A program made the translations under genes and the position numbers. Positions 60,897 to 64,000 of a DNA stretch of 64,000 nt are shown here, one piece after another. Source of the DNA: Streptomyces sp. NRRL B-3428 (GTDB taxonomy: Bacteria; Actinomycetota; Actinomycetes; Streptomycetales; Streptomycetaceae); assembly GCA_000721375.1 (NCBI GenBank), contig JOGW01000019.1, positions 186,001 to 250,000 on the forward strand, given 5' to 3'. The number at the start of each line of letters is the position of its first letter. The first letter of the stretch is position 1. Below the pieces are notes generated by a model that was given only the letters and a program-made list of their open reading frames with translations, was not told the DNA's origin and searched no databases.

Positions 60897-62108
60897 TCAT
60901 GCGGACCCGTCCGACACGAAGTGGAACGTCGGGTGCGGGTGCATCAGGAAGTCGTGATGGGAGATGTTCCAGGCGTAGGCGCCCGCCAGCGCGAAGGCCA
61001 CCCGGTCGCCCGCGCGCAGGCCGGCGGCCGGGGCGCGGCGGGCAAGCACGTCCTTGGGGGTGCACAGCTGTCCCGTGTACGTCACGTGGGTGCCGGTCGC
61101 CGCGGGCCGTGGCCACGGATGGGGCCACGGCTCGTGGGGGACGACCGTGCCGGGCTGGTCGTGGTTCTTCGTGGCCGGGGTGCGCAGATGGTGGGTGCCG
61201 CCGCGCAGCACCGCGAACTCCTCGCCGTGGCTCCGCTTCACGTCGAGCACCTCGGTGGCGTACCAGCCGCAGTACGCGGTGAGGGCGCGGCCGGGTTCGA
61301 TACGCAGGGTGAGCTCCGGGTGGGCGTCGGCGAGCAGGCCGAGGCCCTTGCCGTACGACTCCCAGTCGAAGCGGGTGCCGGGGTGTGCGTAGTCGACGTT
61401 CATGCCGCCGCCGACGTTGACCTCGGCGAGGCGGATGCCGTGGCGTTCGGCGAGGCGGGCGGACCAGCCGACGACCGATTCCGCCACCGCGAGCTGTTCG
61501 TCGGCGTCGAGACCGCTCGCCAAGTGGGCGTGTACGCCGAGGAGTTGTAGCCGCGGGGAGGACTTCAGGAATGCTACGGCCGCGTCGGCTTCAGCGGGAT
61601 CGAGGCCGAACGGGGTCGGCCGGCCGCCCATCGCGAGCGCGCTGTGTTCCAGGGTGGCCGCGGGCAGCGGAAGGTTGAAGCGCAGGAGCACGCCGACGCG
61701 AGTGCCGGGGGAGAGGAGGGACTCGGCGAGGTGGCCCAGCATGCGCAGGTCGTGCGCGCTCTCCCCATGGAAGCGGGTGACGCCGAGCCGAAGGGCCGTT
61801 TCGAGTTCGGCCGGTGTCTTGCCCGGGCCGCCGAACGCCAACGGCCGCCCCGGGACAGCCGTATGGACATGGACGAGCTCGCCGCCCGACGACACCTCGT
61901 ATCCCGATACGTAGGGGGAGAGGGCCTTGAGGAGCCGCGGCTCGGGGTTGGCCTTCGCCGCGTAGTACAGCTCGACCCGGGAGGGAAGGGACGCGCGGAT
62001 GTGCGCGACGTGAGAGCGCAGGGCCGACAAGTCGTAGACGTAGGCCGGAAGTTGGCCGTCCGTGAGGCCTTCGATCAGCTCGCGGACCTGCGGGGTAGGT
62101 GCGCTCAT
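60897..62108 (-). CDS. PLP-dependent (type III fold) decarboxylase, siderophore operon
   Basis: A 403-aa alanine racemase-fold decarboxylase. It has AYVYDLSALRSHVAHIR, YYAAKANPEPRLLKALS (PLP Lys in A-K-A-N), GYEVSSGGEL, FGGPGKTPAEL, LGVHAHLASGLD, VNVGGGMNVDY, and EPGRALTAY. It is closest to diaminopimelate/ornithine-type decarboxylases found in siderophore clusters. The usual C-x-x-D-G ring motif is replaced by QLCTPKDVLARRAP, keeping Cys. The likely role is to make a diamine or modified citrate unit. It is coupled to the IucA/IucC synthetase. Confidence 0.92.
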   Translation of the reverse strand: MSAPTPQVRELIEGLTDGQLPAYVYDLSALRSHVAHIRASLPSRVELYYAAKANPEPRLLKALSPYVSGYEVSSGGELVHVHTAVPGRPLAFGGPGKTPAELETALRLGVTRFHGESAHDLRMLGHLAESLLSPGTRVGVLLRFNLPLPAATLEHSALAMGGRPTPFGLDPAEADAAVAFLKSSPRLQLLGVHAHLASGLDADEQLAVAESVVGWSARLAERHGIRLAEVNVGGGMNVDYAHPGTRFDWESYGKGLGLLADAHPELTLRIEPGRALTAYCGWYATEVLDVKRSHGEEFAVLRGGTHHLRTPATKNHDQPGTVVPHEPWPHPWPRPAATGTHVTYTGQLCTPKDVLARRAPAAGLRAGDRVAFALAGAYAWNISHHDFLMHPHPTFHFVSDGSA

Positions 62109-63838
62109 CGTGCGGTGCTCCAGAGGGAGTCGGTGCGGGTGAGGAGTTCCTCGGCGAGCGGTGACGGCAGCCGTACGTAGCCGGCCTCGCGGTCCGCCAC
62201 CCGCGCCCAGCGGGTGAGCAGATTGGCCTTGGCCGGCAGCGGAACGCCCGCGAGCAGGGCGCTCAGGCGCGGTGGGCAGCCGTGCTCGGCGGCGTACGCC
62301 TCGATCGTGGCGCGGACCTGCGCCCACAGCCGCGTCTCAAGGTGCGGGTGCAAGTCGGCTACCGCGGCGAGGAGTTCGGCGACGTGGTTGACGAGCAGGC
62401 AGTAGACGACACGGTCCCAGCCGCGCTGTGCGTCGTACGTCATCGGTCCCGCGATCTCGGCCGGCAGCGAGGCGAGCGTGTCCGCGTGGTGCTCGGGCAC
62501 CAGCTTCGTGCCCTCCAGATCGCGGAAGACCACCTGTGCGGGCATGCCCTCCGCGTCCACGCACACCAGGACGTTCTGCAGATGGGGTTCGAGGACGAGT
62601 CCGTGGTCGAAGTAGGCGGCGAGCACCGGCGGGATCAGCAGCCGGGTGTACGCGGCCCACCAGGCGGCGGCCCGCTCGGGCCCCGTGTCACCCAGGAGCC
62701 GGGAGATGTGCGCCCCGCTCGTCGGGTACTCGTCCGCCACGGCGCCCGCGAGCAGCGCGGTCGCGCCGGGCAGCACGCGGTGGGCGAGGCCTTCGCGGAC
62801 GATGACACCGAGGCCTTCGAGCAGAGAGATGTCCGTCCTGCCGTCCGGTCCCGCGACGGCCGCGCTGCGATAGGCGGGCTCGCGCAGCACCGCGCTGCCG
62901 GGGAAGCGGACCGCGAGGTCGTCGAGCGCACCGGCGAGCAGCCGGGTGAGCGCCACGGCGCCCGACAACTCGTAAGCGGCGTTCTTGCGCAGGCAGTTGG
63001 TGATCCGGACGTTCAGGCTGAACTTCAGGAACGTGTCGCCGTCGTAGAGGGTGCGCACGGACGCGGTGGCGGTGAAGGGCGCGCCGCCCGGGCCGAGGTC
63101 GAGGATGTCGCCCCGGTCGAGCGCGGCGAGGAGCGTCGGGTGGTCGGCGAGGAGTGCGTACTGCCAGGGGTGCGCGGGCAGCAGGAGATAGCCCTCGGGG
63201 ACGGGGTGCAGTCGGTCGAGGGCCGCCGTCGCGTGCTGAGTGGCGGTCTCCTGCGCCACGAGCTCCTCGCGTACGGCGAGCATGCGCAGCGGGAACGTGG
63301 CGGCGGACTCGGGGGCGTAGGAGGACCAGGCGGAGGCGGCGCCGGTGCGGGCCTTGGGCGTCGGGTGGAAGCGGTGGCCCAAGGGCAGGGACTGTTCGGA
63401 GGACAGATACGGGTCGGTGTGCTTGCCGCGGGGGGCGGCGAGCGCGGCCGCGACGCCGGCGTGGCTGGAGCGGACCTGTGCCAGGAACTCGTCGTTGGAC
63501 ACACCGGTGCGCAACGACAGTTCGGCCCGCGTGTGCTCGGCGAGGCGCAGCCAGTCGACCTCAGCCCACGAGCCGTCCCCGGGACGCTGCTCGGCCACGG
63601 GACCGGTGAAGCGGTGGGCGCCGAACAGCGACGTACGGCGCAGGGCGACACGGAGCAGGACGCCGCGGCGCGGCAGACGCAGGAACAGATGGCCGTCGTC
63701 GACGGCGGTCTGGTGCTCGGGCCCCGAGACCTCCCGCAGCAGACAGTTGAGCAGCGTGTGCGCCGCGGCCAGATCGGCGGTCGGCAGCGCGTCGGATGCG
63801 GTGGTGGGGGCGTGGGTGGTGCCGGAGGGCACGGACAT
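62105..63838 (-). CDS. IucA/IucC-family NIS siderophore synthetase
   Basis: A 577-aa synthetase of the NRPS-independent siderophore type, which joins a carboxylate to an amine or alcohol with ATP. It has GHRFHPTPKARTG (the ATP-binding H-P-x-x-K), LLLPAHPWQYALL, SVRTLYDGDTFLKFSLNVRITN, and the C-terminal FDHGLVLEPHLQNVLVCVDAEG and FRDLEGTKLVPEH. The family's catalytic set looks complete. ATG63838 overlaps the stop of the upstream membrane gene by one base. It is part of a leftward operon with a decarboxylase and a likely exporter. Confidence 0.95.
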   Translation of the reverse strand: MSVPSGTTHAPTTASDALPTADLAAAHTLLNCLLREVSGPEHQTAVDDGHLFLRLPRRGVLLRVALRRTSLFGAHRFTGPVAEQRPGDGSWAEVDWLRLAEHTRAELSLRTGVSNDEFLAQVRSSHAGVAAALAAPRGKHTDPYLSSEQSLPLGHRFHPTPKARTGAASAWSSYAPESAATFPLRMLAVREELVAQETATQHATAALDRLHPVPEGYLLLPAHPWQYALLADHPTLLAALDRGDILDLGPGGAPFTATASVRTLYDGDTFLKFSLNVRITNCLRKNAAYELSGAVALTRLLAGALDDLAVRFPGSAVLREPAYRSAAVAGPDGRTDISLLEGLGVIVREGLAHRVLPGATALLAGAVADEYPTSGAHISRLLGDTGPERAAAWWAAYTRLLIPPVLAAYFDHGLVLEPHLQNVLVCVDAEGMPAQVVFRDLEGTKLVPEHHADTLASLPAEIAGPMTYDAQRGWDRVVYCLLVNHVAELLAAVADLHPHLETRLWAQVRATIEAYAAEHGCPPRLSALLAGVPLPAKANLLTRWARVADREAGYVRLPSPLAEELLTRTDSLWSTAR

Positions 63839-64000
63839 CAACGGCTCCAGCGGGTGCGTGAACGGGTGCGGGGGAGGGCGATGCGGCGGCCGGTGGTGGG
63901 CGTCGAGCGGCCGCGTACGAGCGTGGGCAGGCCGCAGAGAGCCGCGGCCAGGGCTATCGCGGTTCCCGTGAACAGGGGAGCGGCGGGGCCGAACAGTCCG
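63838..64000 (-). CDS. C-terminus of a membrane transporter, probably an MFS exporter (partial)
   Basis: The window edge cuts this gene, leaving 53 codons and the stop. It has GLFGPAAPLFTGTAIALAAA, the last membrane helix, then a basic tail rich in Arg and Thr. Its position before a NIS synthetase, with a one-base overlap, fits the MFS siderophore exporters of such operons. The family cannot be confirmed from the fragment. Confidence 0.6.
   Translation of the reverse strand, partial: GLFGPAAPLFTGTAIALAAALCGLPTLVRGRSTPTTGRRIALPRTRSRTRWSR

Overview
The window is GC-rich actinobacterial chromosome, almost certainly Streptomyces or a close relative. The signs are the codon bias, frequent GTG starts, GAF/ANTAR and SpoIIE-type regulators, ROK and LAL regulators, many ATGA-coupled genes and a Streptomyces-type cysteine leader peptide. 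I saw no rRNA, tRNA, CRISPR array or intact transposase.

Region 1 (1-6.9 kb) looks like an accessory or defence cassette. It has a PycTM-like membrane protein, a Crp/Fnr cyclic-nucleotide sensor, a class III nucleotide-cyclase-like protein, a large P-loop protein with a Lys-to-Arg Walker A, and a charged helical protein. The last three overlap by 4 bp each. It ends against a hydantoinase gene that has lost about its first 150 codons, so the right edge looks like a recombination scar. This cyclic-nucleotide module is the best candidate for an undescribed system.

Region 2 (8-30 kb) is a dormancy, redox and general-stress island of the OsdKR/DevSR kind. It holds a dual-GAF histidine kinase and its response regulator, a lone cNMP-binding protein, two tandem-Usp proteins, phosphoketolase, a DoxX-like protein, CsbD, DUF1206, several tiny membrane proteins, an ANTAR protein, a GAF-SpoIIE phosphatase, two paralogous GNAT-like proteins, a PAP2/lipid-kinase fusion, a STAS>GNAT>GAF-ANTAR operon and an Asp23 protein. 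A GGGCC-N4-GGCCC palindrome, perfect or one base off, sits upstream of several of these genes.

Region 3 (29.8-40 kb) is mixed housekeeping and accessory content: a LAL regulator, two RibD/DHFR-like reductases, GNAT, a GAPDH next to a GlxA-type regulator, and a secreted HNH nuclease lipoprotein. Region 4 (39.1-44.5 kb) is a sugar locus: a ROK repressor, with a divergent putative glycosidase and a secreted beta-trefoil protein.

Region 5 (44.5-59 kb) is an organosulfur scavenging locus. A long leftward operon encodes four flavin monooxygenases, an FMN reductase, two solute-binding proteins, one permease, one ATPase and a GNAT. It is preceded by a leader peptide ending in tandem cysteines whose coding RNA folds into a UUCG-capped hairpin. 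A divergent rightward operon supplies a second, paralogous permease and an FAD/NAD(P)-binding protein, followed by an amidohydrolase. The window closes with a membrane Ser/Thr kinase and a leftward NRPS-independent siderophore operon (IucA/IucC synthetase, PLP decarboxylase and the tail of a probable MFS exporter).
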